64,000 nt of DNA from a bacterium. GTDB lineage: Bacteria; 4484-113; JAFGCY01. The notes beneath the pieces were generated by a model. The model was not told where the DNA came from and ran no database searches. It was given only the letters and a program-made list of their open reading frames with translations. Every line of letters begins with the position of its first letter. The first letter of the stretch is position 1. The stretch is from the NCBI GenBank assembly GCA_020849855.1, contig JADZFO010000031.1, forward strand, positions 1 to 64,000, given 5' to 3'. Below, one piece after another: positions 25,030 through 33,164 of the stretch. The translations under genes were made by a program, and so were the position numbers.

Positions 25030-25541
25030 GGGAGAATTGCTGACTGATGATTGCTGATTGATGATTGCCAGGAGTGTCGAAATGGACGGACGGCATCAAA
25101 CAGTAGAACAACCGATCTTCCAGACAAAGGCAGATGCACTGCGTTACCGAACCCGGCAGTATGCCTTAGCTGTTATACGGCTTTGTGAGTCCTTACCGAA
25201 GCGACAAAGCGCCCAGGTGATTGGACAGCAGCTGCTTAGAAGTGCTACTTCAGTTGGCGCTCACCATCGTGAAGCTTGCAGGGCGAGAAGCACAGCAGAG
25301 TTCATAAGCAAGGTGGAAGTGGCGCTTCAGGAACTAGACGAAACAATGTACTGGCTAGAATTGTTGCTTGATTCGGGCAATGCTACTTCGGAAGCCGTTC
25401 TTCCGCTCATGAAGGAGACAGACGAACTCTGCGCAATTCTGACTTCCTCCTCAAAGACAGCGAAGAGCAGCAGAAAGGCGTAGTCAGTTCGCGCTCATGT
25501 TAATCAGCAATCAGCAATCATCAATCAGCAATCTCCCCTAG
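25026..25541. mobile_element. four-helix-bundle gene cassette flanked by ~40-bp inverted repeats
   Basis: The left arm begins CTAGGGGAGAATTGCTGA (25026 on) and continues with TGATGATTGCTGATTG. The right arm ends TCAGCAATCTCCCCTAG (to 25541) and is the reverse complement with few changes. Each arm contains direct repeats of ATTGCTGAT/TGATGATTG. The cassette contains only the gene at 25082-25483. The TAG of the plus-strand barrel gene and the TAG of minus-strand fliI both fall in the outer CTAGGGGAGA. The body is less GC-rich than its flanks. This looks like a small inserted unit; how it moves is unknown. Confidence 0.65.
25082..25483 (+). CDS. four-helix-bundle protein (23S rRNA IVS-type)
   Basis: This 133-residue protein is all-helical, with the family pattern RQYALAVIRLCESLP, GQQLLRSATSVGAHHREACRA, EFISKVEVALQELDETMYWLELL and a final helix. 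The family (TIGR02436) is known from intervening sequences in 23S rRNA genes and scattered singletons. It forms pentamers and its function is unclear. ATG 25082 is chosen over ATG 25058 because AGGAG precedes it by seven bases, and the earlier ATG lies inside the repeat arm. Base composition is lower in GC than its neighbours. Confidence 0.85.
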   Translation: MDGRHQTVEQPIFQTKADALRYRTRQYALAVIRLCESLPKRQSAQVIGQQLLRSATSVGAHHREACRARSTAEFISKVEVALQELDETMYWLELLLDSGNATSEAVLPLMKETDELCAILTSSSKTAKSSRKA

Positions 25542-26866
25542 CCGTTCTGATGCTGCTCATACAGGTTCCGCAGCGCGCCCAGCGTCTCTGTGTAGCTGCT
25601 CGGTGAGTAAGTGTCCTGCTTCAGGAAGGCGCGCACATCCTCGATGGCGCGGATGGCGCGGTCGATGCGCGGGTTGTTGCCGATGGTGTAGGCGCCGATG
25701 TTGATCAGGTCCTCGGCCTCGCGGTAAGTCGCCAGCACTCCGCGCAGCCACTGGCTCCAGGAGTAGTGCTCTGGGGCCGTCACCGCGCGCATCACGCGGC
25801 TGACGCTTTCCAGCACATCGATCGGCGGATAGTGGCCCTCGCTCCCCAGCTTGCGGCTCAGGGCGATATGGCCGTCGAGCACCGAGCGGGCGATATCCGC
25901 CACCGGCTCGTTCATGTCGTCGCCCTCGACCAGGATGGTCATCAGCGCGGTGATAGAGCCCTTACTGGTCACGCCCGCGCGCTCGCAGAGCCGCGGGATC
26001 ATGGCATAGACCGATGGCGTATAGCCGCGGGTCGTCGGCGGCTCGCCCAGGCTCAGGCCGATCTCGCGAATCGCATAGGCATAACGGGTCAGCGAGTCCA
26101 CCATCAGCAGCACGTTCTTGCCGCGGTCGCGGAAGTACTCGGCGATGGCGAAGGCCACCTCGGAGCCCTTGACGCGCTTGAGCGGGCTGTCGTTGCTTGG
26201 CACCGCGACGACCACCGAGCGACGCAGGCCTTCCTCGCCGAGGTCGCGGGTGATGAACTCCTTAACCTCGCGGCCGCGCTCGCCGATCAGGCCGATCACG
26301 TTCACATCAGCATCGGAATTGCGGGCGATCATGCCAAAGAGGGTGGACTTGCCCACGCCGGAGCCGGCAAAGACGCCCAGGCGCTGGCCCTTGCCCCAGG
26401 TGAGGCAGGCGTCAATGGCCCGCACGCCGGAAGAGATGGACTCGTCGATCTCCGGGCGCTCGAGGGGCGGCGGGGCATCGGCGCTGCAGCCGCGCAGCTC
26501 GCCCGGCGGCAGATCGCCCAGGCCGTCCACGGGGCGGCCGAGCGCGTCGATCACCCGGCCCAGCAGGCCTTCGGACAGCGGCAGCTCGAAGCCCTTGCCG
26601 CTGCACTCCACACGCGTGCCGACCGAGATGTTATCGGTGTACTCATAGGGCATCAGCTGGGCGCGGTCCTCGCGCACGCCGACGACTTCGCAGTCCACCG
26701 GCGCGCTGAGGCGCCCGCCGCTGAGGCGGCAGCGCTCGCCGATGAAGACCGGCGGGCAGACGGCCTCGACGATCAGGCCGGCGACGCGGCGCACCGTGCC
26801 CTCGCGGTGCAGGGGCTCAAAGTGCTCAACGGTGTCGATGGCCTGCTCATAGAGGGCGCGGCTCAC
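25538..26866 (-). CDS. fliI: flagellum-specific ATPase FliI
   Basis: At 442 residues this is a standard FliI/F1-beta-like ATPase. It has Walker A GVFAGSGVGKSTLFGM (about 162-177), GERGREVKEFI, Walker B VLLMVDSLTRYAYA, and the family stretch GEPPTTRGYTPSVYAMIPRL. It powers substrate delivery to the flagellar export gate. It starts at GTG in a GTGA overlap with fliH, so translation is coupled. It is the last gene of the operon. No fliJ follows, because the four-helix cassette lies immediately after the stop. Confidence 0.95.
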   Translation of the reverse strand: MSRALYEQAIDTVEHFEPLHREGTVRRVAGLIVEAVCPPVFIGERCRLSGGRLSAPVDCEVVGVREDRAQLMPYEYTDNISVGTRVECSGKGFELPLSEGLLGRVIDALGRPVDGLGDLPPGELRGCSADAPPPLERPEIDESISSGVRAIDACLTWGKGQRLGVFAGSGVGKSTLFGMIARNSDADVNVIGLIGERGREVKEFITRDLGEEGLRRSVVVAVPSNDSPLKRVKGSEVAFAIAEYFRDRGKNVLLMVDSLTRYAYAIREIGLSLGEPPTTRGYTPSVYAMIPRLCERAGVTSKGSITALMTILVEGDDMNEPVADIARSVLDGHIALSRKLGSEGHYPPIDVLESVSRVMRAVTAPEHYSWSQWLRGVLATYREAEDLINIGAYTIGNNPRIDRAIRAIEDVRAFLKQDTYSPSSYTETLGALRNLYEQHQNG

Positions 26867-27816
26867 GAAGCGGACTCCATGCTCTGCTGCGGCAGGGGAT
26901 CCTCCGCGGGGGCAGACTGCTGTGCGTCAGGCGAATGCGGGGGCGGCGAAGGCTGCACAGCCGGCGCGCTGACCTTCAACTCCTGCAGGCCGCTGTCCGG
27001 GTGCTGCAGGCGCCGCAGCAGTTCATCCAGCGCTTCTTCCAGATTGAAGCGCACCACGCTGGCGCCGGTGTCAAGGCGATAGGCCGCGCCGGGCAGGGAT
27101 TCGTCGGCCAGCAGCTCCAGGCTGCCGCTGCCCAGGCCGGCGCTGCGTACAACATCATCCAGGCCGGCGTCCTGGCGGGCCCGCTGCAGGGTGGCGGGGT
27201 TGAGGTAAAGTCGCACGGCGCCTTCCGGGCGCAGCAGGCCCAGGGCCTGGCGCAGCGCTGTGCGCAGCGTTGTGTCATTCTCCCAGGCGAGGCCCAGCAG
27301 GCGGCGCCCGAGGGCCAGCACAAGCTGATAGGCCGGCTCTTCAATGTCGCTGAGGTACTCATCGCGGCGGCGCTTGAGCTCGACCGCCGCATCGGCCAAG
27401 GCATGCACCGCCTCGGCATACTGCTCGGCGTACTGCTGGGTCAGGCGGGCGGAGACTTCCAGCACCGCGGAGGCGCGGCGCTCTTCAACCTCGGCTTCCA
27501 CCTCAGCCCGCAGCTCCTTGGCATACTGCTCCGCTTCAGTGCGCAGGTCCGCTGCGCCCTGGCGGGCCAGTTCCAGGATCGCGGCCGCCTGTTCGCGGGC
27601 TTCAGCGAGGCTCAGGCCGCCTTCGACCAGGCGGCGCTCGGCCTCCGGCGCGGCGGCGGCAGCATTGTCAGCGGGATCATGTTCGCGGGTGAGGGCATGC
27701 TTCTGGCTGCGCCGGACTTCGCCGTCGGCGCCGATAAGCACCGGCTCGACGCTCATCCGGCTGAAGGGGCCCTCAGGCTCATCTCCACCCTTGATCACGC
27801 GGCCGGAGCTAGACAT
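26863..27816 (-). CDS. fliH: flagellar export stator FliH-like
   Basis: This 317-residue protein has a long acidic coiled coil (about 60-150, EARLxxQ-type heptads, e.g. AEQYAKELRAEVEAEVEERR). A globular C-terminal domain follows, with VLALGRRLLGLAWEND and LRQALGLLRPEGAVRLYLNP, like the E-subunit/FliH fold. The C-terminal 50 residues are proline-rich. It regulates FliI and docks it to the C-ring. It starts at ATG 27816, overlapping the end of fliG by eight bases. Assignment rests on coiled-coil plan and position. Confidence 0.85.
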   Translation of the reverse strand: MSSSGRVIKGGDEPEGPFSRMSVEPVLIGADGEVRRSQKHALTREHDPADNAAAAAPEAERRLVEGGLSLAEAREQAAAILELARQGAADLRTEAEQYAKELRAEVEAEVEERRASAVLEVSARLTQQYAEQYAEAVHALADAAVELKRRRDEYLSDIEEPAYQLVLALGRRLLGLAWENDTTLRTALRQALGLLRPEGAVRLYLNPATLQRARQDAGLDDVVRSAGLGSGSLELLADESLPGAAYRLDTGASVVRFNLEEALDELLRRLQHPDSGLQELKVSAPAVQPSPPPHSPDAQQSAPAEDPLPQQSMESAS

Positions 27817-28828
27817 ACTGGCCACCGCCGCGTTCGATGATGATCTCGCCGCTCTCCTCGAGGCGGCGGATCACGTTGACGATGCGCTGCTGGGCGTCCT
27901 CGACATCCTTCAGGCGCACCGGGCCCATGAAGTCCATCTCTTCCTGCAGGCTGGCCGCCGCGCGCTTGGACATGTTGCGCATGACCTTGTCGCGCACGTC
28001 CTCGGCGACGCCCTTGATGGCCATCGCCAGGTCCTTCTTGTCGGTCTGGCCCAGCACCGCCTGCACCGAACGGTCGTCCAGCAGCTTGATGTCCTCGAAG
28101 ACGAACATCAGGCGCTTGATCTCATCGGCCAGCTCGGGGTCGGAGTCCTCGAGGTTCTCCATGATGGCCTTTTCCGTGGCCCGGTCGACCAGGTTCAGCA
28201 CCTCAACAAGGTTCTTGACGCCGCCGCTCTGGGTCACCTCGGTGGTCATCACCGCGCTGACCTTCTGCTCGATGACGCGCTCCACCTCGCGGATCACCTC
28301 TGGGCTCGTGCGGTCCATGTTGGCGATGCGGCGGGCCACATCCACCTGCACTTCCGGCGGCAGGCCGCCGACCACCGGCGCGGCATCCTCGGGGTCGAGA
28401 TAACACAGGATCAGCGCGATGGTCTGGGGATGCTCGTTGGCGATAAAGGTCAGCAGCTGCTTGGCATCGGTCTTCTTCAGGAAGTCGAAGGGGGTGACGC
28501 GCAGAAAGGAGCTGAGGCGGCCGATGATCTCGCCGGCCTTTTCCTCGCCCACGGCGTCGCGCAGCACGGAGCGGGCATAGTCCACACCGCCCTGCAGGAT
28601 GTACTCCTGGGCCAGGGCAAGGTTGTAGAACTCACGCAGGATCTCGTCCTGCATCGCCGGGTCGACCTTCTTGAAGTTGGCGATCTCCAGCGTGATCTCC
28701 TCGATCTCCTCTTCGGTCAGCAGGCGCAGCAGCTTGACCGAGGCCTGCTGGCCAAGGGAAATGACCAGCAGCGCAGCCTTCTGCTTGCCTGTCAGGTCAT
28801 AGACCGAGGTGATCGACCGGTCAGTCAG
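27809..28828 (-). CDS. fliG: flagellar motor switch protein FliG, CTG start
   Basis: This 339-residue protein has a normal FliG size only if the frame is extended upstream of the first ATG (28654). The extension encodes the conserved N-terminus LTGKQKAALLVISLGQQASV and EEEIEEITLEIANFKKVDP. No ATG, GTG or TTG exists in frame between an upstream TAA and this segment. CTG at 28828 has AGGGAG six bases upstream and is the best start. Middle and C-terminal domains are typical (EHPQTIALILCYL, MFVFEDIKLLDDRSVQAVL). FliG transmits torque and couples the C-ring to FliF. Confidence 0.9.
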   Translation of the reverse strand: MTDRSITSVYDLTGKQKAALLVISLGQQASVKLLRLLTEEEIEEITLEIANFKKVDPAMQDEILREFYNLALAQEYILQGGVDYARSVLRDAVGEEKAGEIIGRLSSFLRVTPFDFLKKTDAKQLLTFIANEHPQTIALILCYLDPEDAAPVVGGLPPEVQVDVARRIANMDRTSPEVIREVERVIEQKVSAVMTTEVTQSGGVKNLVEVLNLVDRATEKAIMENLEDSDPELADEIKRLMFVFEDIKLLDDRSVQAVLGQTDKKDLAMAIKGVAEDVRDKVMRNMSKRAAASLQEEMDFMGPVRLKDVEDAQQRIVNVIRRLEESGEIIIERGGGQYV

Positions 28829-28898
28829 TTCAAACTCCCTGGTGCCCGCGCGGGGCGTTCCTGTGCTCTGAGATTATCCACATGTCCGCTGGCACGGC

Positions 28899-30542
28899 CT
28901 AATCCTCCAGCAGCCAGTTCCGCACCAGGCCGGCTACCACCTCGGGGCGGTTGTCGATCAGGCGCTCGATCTCGCTGCGCATCTTCTGGGTCTGGCTGTC
29001 TGACATGTCGTCCAGGTGGCGCATGACATAGCCGTCATCGTGGCCGCCCATGTCGTGATCAAGCTCCACGCCGCGGCCCAGCTCGCCAGCGGCAGCCAGC
29101 AGCGGCTCACGCGGCAGCAGGTTGTTCACCAGGCTGCGCATCATCACCGCCAGCAGGGCCACCATCAGCAGCGCGATACCCCAGGAGGCCGCTGTGCGGA
29201 TGGTCTGGTCGCGGTGCTCACCGGCCGCAGCGGCATCGGCCGCCTGGGCCTGGCTTTCGGGCGCGGCGGCGCGGGCGGCGGGATCGAAGACAAAGCCGAT
29301 CACGCTGACCTTGTCGCCATTGCTCAGGTCGGCCCCGATGGCCGTGGCCACCTGGGTCTCGAGGGCCCGGCGGGTCTCCTCGGCCAGCTCCTCAACATCA
29401 ATGGTCACGGTTGCCGAGCGGCGCTTGATCTCCGTGCCGGGGGCATGCAGGGATTCCGTGACTTCCTTGTTGATCTCGTATTCCACACTGCTGTCGGTCT
29501 TGGAATAGCCGCTGCCGCTGCCACCATCCTCCAGGCCGGAATAGCCCGGCACATTGGAGTTGGTGCCCGCGGTGCCGCCATTGCCGGCGCTTGCGCCGTA
29601 GCTCTTCTCACGCGATTCCGTGACCCGGCGCTCGATGCCGCGGTCGCCGACAACAGGGCTGTAGTTCTCGCTTTGCACGGTGCGGCGGCTGAAGTCCAGC
29701 TCAACATTCACAGTGGCGGTCACGCGGCCGGGGCCGTAGGCGATGAGCGAGTCCAGGATCTTCTGCTTGAGTTCCTCTTCATAGCGCTTCTTGAGGTTGA
29801 GCTGCTCTTCCGTCACAGAGCCCTGCAGCAGCTCAGCGCCGGACTTGTCGGCGGAAAGCATGCGGCTGAGGTTGTCCGTGACGGTCACGTCCTGCGGGGC
29901 GAGGTTAGGCACGGCGGAGGCCACCAGCTGCTGCACGGCGCCGGCTTCCCGCGGGCCAAAGGAGGCATTGTTGGCCAGGGTCAGTATCACGCTGGCGCTG
30001 GAGTGCTTTTCCTCGTCAAAGGCGTTGTCTTCCTGCATGTTGAGCATCACCTCGGCGCGCAGGACCCGCTCGTCAGCCTCAATGTTGCGGGCCAGGACGC
30101 CTTCCTTGGCGCGCTGCTCAGCGATGTCGATTTCCTTCTGCGTGGCGCCCCACTTGGGCTTGTCGAAGAGCTCCCAGCCGATGTGCGCGCCGGTGAGGTC
30201 CAGCTGCGTTACGGCGAAGCGCAGGTCATCCACCTGCTCCATAGGCACGTAGACATCGCGGCCGTCGTTCTTGAGCTGCATGGGCACGCCTTGCTTCTTG
30301 AGCTCTTCCACGATCTTGGCCATGTCCGCGGATTCTGTATCGGAGGAGAGCAGGGCCATCTCGACGGGCTTGCGCGCCACCAGCGAGATGGAGATGATGC
30401 CGATGACGATGACCAGCAGCGGCAGGCCGGCGACCATGACCTTACCCGTCAGGTTTTGCCTGCTCCAGAACTCTTTCAGCCTTTCTATAACCTGTTCCAC
30501 GTACTCTCTCCTCGGTGTTGCGGGGCTCTGGGGCTGCGCCAC
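28899..30542 (-). CDS. fliF: flagellar MS-ring protein FliF
   Basis: This 547-residue protein has an N-terminal membrane helix (about 38-58, VMVAGLPLLVIVIGIISISL). Ring-building motifs follow (EMALLSSDTESADMAKIVEEL, KEGVLARNIEADERVLRAEV, NNASFGPREAGAVQQLVASA). A disordered Gly/Ser loop with GTAGTNSNVPGYSG lies in the third domain. A second membrane helix is near 440-460. The C-terminus binds FliG. It builds the MS ring, the first basal-body structure. GTG at 30542 is taken as start. The 70-base gap to fliG contains that gene's SD. Confidence 0.95.
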   Translation of the reverse strand: MAQPQSPATPRREYVEQVIERLKEFWSRQNLTGKVMVAGLPLLVIVIGIISISLVARKPVEMALLSSDTESADMAKIVEELKKQGVPMQLKNDGRDVYVPMEQVDDLRFAVTQLDLTGAHIGWELFDKPKWGATQKEIDIAEQRAKEGVLARNIEADERVLRAEVMLNMQEDNAFDEEKHSSASVILTLANNASFGPREAGAVQQLVASAVPNLAPQDVTVTDNLSRMLSADKSGAELLQGSVTEEQLNLKKRYEEELKQKILDSLIAYGPGRVTATVNVELDFSRRTVQSENYSPVVGDRGIERRVTESREKSYGASAGNGGTAGTNSNVPGYSGLEDGGSGSGYSKTDSSVEYEINKEVTESLHAPGTEIKRRSATVTIDVEELAEETRRALETQVATAIGADLSNGDKVSVIGFVFDPAARAAAPESQAQAADAAAAGEHRDQTIRTAASWGIALLMVALLAVMMRSLVNNLLPREPLLAAAGELGRGVELDHDMGGHDDGYVMRHLDDMSDSQTQKMRSEIERLIDNRPEVVAGLVRNWLLED

Positions 30543-30571
30543 CGGCGCGCCCTCTTAAGAAAAAAGCAGGC

Positions 30572-30892
30572 CTAGACCTGCATCCTGTTGATCTCCTGGT
30601 AGGCCTCAATGACCTTGTTGCGCAGCTGCATGGCGAAGCTCAGTGCCAGTTCCGCCTTCTGCACTGCCGTGGCAACTTCGCCAAGGTCGACATCATCACC
30701 TGCCAGCATGCGCTGCTGCATCACCGCGGCGTTGTCGTTGATGCGCTCCAGCTCGCCAAGCTGCTCACGCAGCAGCGAGCCGAAGCTGGCCTGGCCAGTG
30801 GCAGCGGGCGCCGCGCCGGCGGCGGCGCTGCCCAGGGGCTGGATACCCGGCAGAAGCGGACTGATGCCCGAAATGCTGTTGTCGATCTTCAT
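30572..30892 (-). CDS. fliE: flagellar hook-basal body protein FliE
   Basis: This 106-residue protein has a Gly/Ala-rich N-terminus and the C-terminal FliE pattern: GEVATAVQKAELALSFAMQL followed by RNKVIEAYQEINRMQV. It joins the MS ring to the rod. It sits between flgC and fliF, the standard order. Confidence 0.95.
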   Translation of the reverse strand: MKIDNSISGISPLLPGIQPLGSAAAGAAPAATGQASFGSLLREQLGELERINDNAAVMQQRMLAGDDVDLGEVATAVQKAELALSFAMQLRNKVIEAYQEINRMQV

Positions 30893-30957
30893 ATCTTCTC
30901 CAGCGGTCCGTCCATGGTCCGACTCTTGTTTCAGGCGCCGGGGGCGCGTGGTCCGTC

Positions 30958-31368
30958 CTAGACCTGCAGCAGTGAAATGCTGCGCTGGATGCTGCTCTTG
31001 GCAGCCTCCATCACGGTGACATTGGCCTCATAGCCGCGGCTGGCGCTGATGAGGTCCACCATCTCGGTCATCACATTGATGTTGTTCATGCTGACGTAGC
31101 CCTCGGCATCCGCATCCGGATGGCCGGGCATGGGCACCTTCTTGACCTCGGCCTCGTTCTCCTTGATCCGGTCGACGTAGACACCGGCGATGCGGCCCTC
31201 CTTGTCCAGCAGTTCGCGGAAGACCGGCTCCTGGCGGCGGAAGGGCTCCTCATTGGGCTTGAGGGTGGTGTTGGCGTTGGCGATATTGCCGGCGATGAGG
31301 TCCATCCAGAGCTGATGGGCGCTCAGGGCGCTGGCCGCGATATCCATTCTCTTGAAGATTGAGTTCAT
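30958..31368 (-). CDS. flgC: flagellar proximal rod protein FlgC
   Basis: This 136-residue protein has the rod-protein N-terminal helix MDIAASALSAHQLWMDLIAG followed by NIANANTT. The C-terminal helix has MTEMVDLISASRGYEANVTV. It forms the proximal rod with FlgB. The usual family length is met. Confidence 0.97.
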   Translation of the reverse strand: MNSIFKRMDIAASALSAHQLWMDLIAGNIANANTTLKPNEEPFRRQEPVFRELLDKEGRIAGVYVDRIKENEAEVKKVPMPGHPDADAEGYVSMNNINVMTEMVDLISASRGYEANVTVMEAAKSSIQRSISLLQV

Positions 31369-31439
31369 CCTTATCTCCCCGGTCCGCCACGCGGATCCTG
31401 CTTATTCATCGGCACCGGCCCAGGCGGGCTTCAGCGGCG

Positions 31440-31832
31440 CTAGACGCGGCCGTCGTGCAGCACGGACTTGTACATCTGGATCCGCTTGGCCATCAGCGCG
31501 GAGATCACCGCACCCATGCTGGAGGTCTCGGCCACCTGCTCCTGCTCATAGGCCAGGTCGACGCCGTTGTGGTCAGGGCGCTGGAAAAGCTGCTCCTGCA
31601 CCACCTCGCGCGCCACCACCTGGTCCAACTCTTCCAGGCGCTGTGTGCGGCTGCCCGAAGAGAGGCTGTCGGCGAGCATGCGGGTGAAGTCGGCTGTGTC
31701 CAGATCGCGGCGCTTGTAGCCAGCGGTGTTCACGTTCGCCACATTTTCAGCCAGCAATTGATGCCGCCGGCTCACAAATTTTGAGCCTTTGCTAAGCGCG
31801 GCAAAGGTTAGATCGCGTCCAAGCAGGTCCAT
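31440..31832 (-). CDS. flgB: flagellar proximal rod protein FlgB
   Basis: At 130 residues from ATG 31832, this has GGAAGG seven bases upstream; an in-frame ATG at 31871 lacks support. The rod motif reads RRHQLLAENVANVNTAGYKR, and the C-terminal half (MSAVISALMAKRIQMYKSVL-like) matches FlgB. It is the first gene of the seven-gene flagellar operon. Confidence 0.95.
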   Translation of the reverse strand: MDLLGRDLTFAALSKGSKFVSRRHQLLAENVANVNTAGYKRRDLDTADFTRMLADSLSSGSRTQRLEELDQVVAREVVQEQLFQRPDHNGVDLAYEQEQVAETSSMGAVISALMAKRIQMYKSVLHDGRV

Positions 31833-32096
31833 GATTGTCCTTCCCCCGAAGCAGGCCCCGCCTGCCTTCACTGCCCTTCAGGCGCTTGTTGCGCCCTTGG
31901 GCTAGGGGAGAATATCGGGCGGCATAACTATTGCGAATCACTTTGTCTGAGTTATAACCACTTTCACAGGTATTTAAGGGCCCGCTCTGTGCGCTTGCGT
32001 ATACTCTTAATCCGGCCTGACTTGAATCCTGCCTCAGGTTGGCCGATATAAGCTCCGCGCCTCGGCGCGCAGCTTGGGGAGATAAGGAGCGCTGTG
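31833..32096. other. divergent control region between flgB operon and neuB-like gene
   Basis: The 264 bases hold the promoter of the neuB-like gene (listed separately). On the minus strand a TATAAC -10-like box (plus strand GTTATA around 31951) is the best guess for the flagellar operon, without a good -35. I see no clear sigma28 or sigma54 site. An AT-rich patch covers 31920-31980. Confidence 0.35.
32022..32050 (+). promoter_or_regulatory. promoter of the neuB-like gene
   Basis: TTGAAT (32022-32027), a 17-base spacer and GATATA (32045-32050). The leader of about 40 bases contains AAGGAG at 32084-32089 before ATG 32097. Confidence 0.55.
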
Positions 32097-33119
32097 ATGG
32101 CTATGCAGCCTGTCTATATCATTGCAGAGGCGGGAATCAACCACGGTGGCAGCCTTGATGTGGCCCAGGAGATGGTGCGCGTCGCTGCCGCTTCAGGTGT
32201 AAACGCTGTCAAGTTTCAGTCCTTCACCGCCGCCGGACTGGCCCACAGCGAGCTGGCGGCCGACCAGCACGCTTTCTTCCGCCGCTTCGAGCTGAGCCGC
32301 AGCGAGCACAGCGCACTGGCCGAGATATGCCGCAGCTGCGGGGTGGATTTCCTTTCCACACCCTTTGACCTTGCGGCGGCCGACATGCTGGCAGAGCTGG
32401 ATGTGCCGGCCTTCAAGATTGCTTCCTGCGACCTGACCAACCTGCCCCTGATCCGGCACTGCGCGAGCTTCGGCAAGCCCCTGTATATCTCCACCGGCAT
32501 GGGCAACATCAAGGAAGCCCGCAGCGCTGCAGTGGCGGCCCGCGTGGCCGGGGCCAGCGAGGTTGTGCTGCTGCAGTGCACGACCAACTACCCCACCGCC
32601 TATGCCGATGTGAACCTGCGGGCCATCAGCAGCCTGGCCCGCGAGCTCTCCGACCTGCACGGTGTTTCCAGCGGATTTTCGGACCACTCCATCGGCAACT
32701 GGTGCTGTTTTGGCGCCGTGGCGCTGGGCGCGCGGGTGATTGAAAAGCACTTCTGCCTGGACAAGAGCGCGCCCGGCCCGGACATTGCCTGCTCCTGCTC
32801 CCCGGACGAGCTAAGCGAGCTGGTCCAGGGCATCCGGGCGCTGGAAGAGGCCATGGGCACCGAGCGCAAGCAGATGCTGGACAGCGAGAAGGAGATCGCG
32901 GCGGTCGCCCGCCGGGCGATCTACTACACCCGCAGCCTGCCAGCCGGCCATGTGCTCAGCGCCTCGGACATTACTTTCCTGCGTCCCGCCGGCCCGCTGA
33001 GCCCGGCGCAGGCGGACGAGATCGTCGGCCTTGGCCTCAGCCGCGCTGTTGAGGCGGGAGAAGCGGCACGGCGTGATGATGTCGCAGTTCAGCTTCCGCA
33101 CCTGCAGACCGGCGTCTAG
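32097..33119 (+). CDS. neuB: NeuB/SpsE-type nonulosonate (sialic-acid-like) synthase
   Basis: This 340-residue protein has a TIM-barrel synthase domain with IIAEAGINHGGSLDVAQEMV, AVKFQSFTA, DFLSTPFD, FKIASCDLTNLPL, ISTGMGN and SDHSIG. GARVIEKHFCLDKSAPGPD follows. A C-terminal SAF domain (about 280-335, SLPAGHVLSASDITFLRP) completes the fold. It condenses phosphoenolpyruvate with an N-acetylated hexosamine to make a nine-carbon acid sugar. Such sugars often decorate flagellin or surface glycans, fitting the adjacent flagellar operon, although no other pathway gene is in the window. ATG 32097 is preferred over GTG 32094 for SD spacing. Confidence 0.9.
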   Translation: MAMQPVYIIAEAGINHGGSLDVAQEMVRVAAASGVNAVKFQSFTAAGLAHSELAADQHAFFRRFELSRSEHSALAEICRSCGVDFLSTPFDLAAADMLAELDVPAFKIASCDLTNLPLIRHCASFGKPLYISTGMGNIKEARSAAVAARVAGASEVVLLQCTTNYPTAYADVNLRAISSLARELSDLHGVSSGFSDHSIGNWCCFGAVALGARVIEKHFCLDKSAPGPDIACSCSPDELSELVQGIRALEEAMGTERKQMLDSEKEIAAVARRAIYYTRSLPAGHVLSASDITFLRPAGPLSPAQADEIVGLGLSRAVEAGEAARRDDVAVQLPHLQTGV

Positions 33120-33152
33120 GCCAGCGGGCTGCGACCGACAGACAGAACCTGA

Positions 33153-33158
33153 CATAAT
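33153..33158 (+). promoter_or_regulatory. -10 box of the permease pair, leaderless
   Basis: CATAAT, six bases before GTG 33165, so the predicted first transcribed base is the G of the start codon. Confidence 0.55.
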
Positions 33159-33164
33159 GCGCTG

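Noticed and set aside
28655-28900. A frameshift in fliG explaining the missing ATG
   Set aside because: The frame is continuous from the conserved N-terminus to the stop, so a CTG start explains it without a frameshift, although a sequencing error is not excluded.
27344-30575. Two long plus-strand open frames (560 and 519 residues) across fliF-fliH
   Set aside because: They mirror the flagellar genes on the other strand and show only composition-driven repeats.
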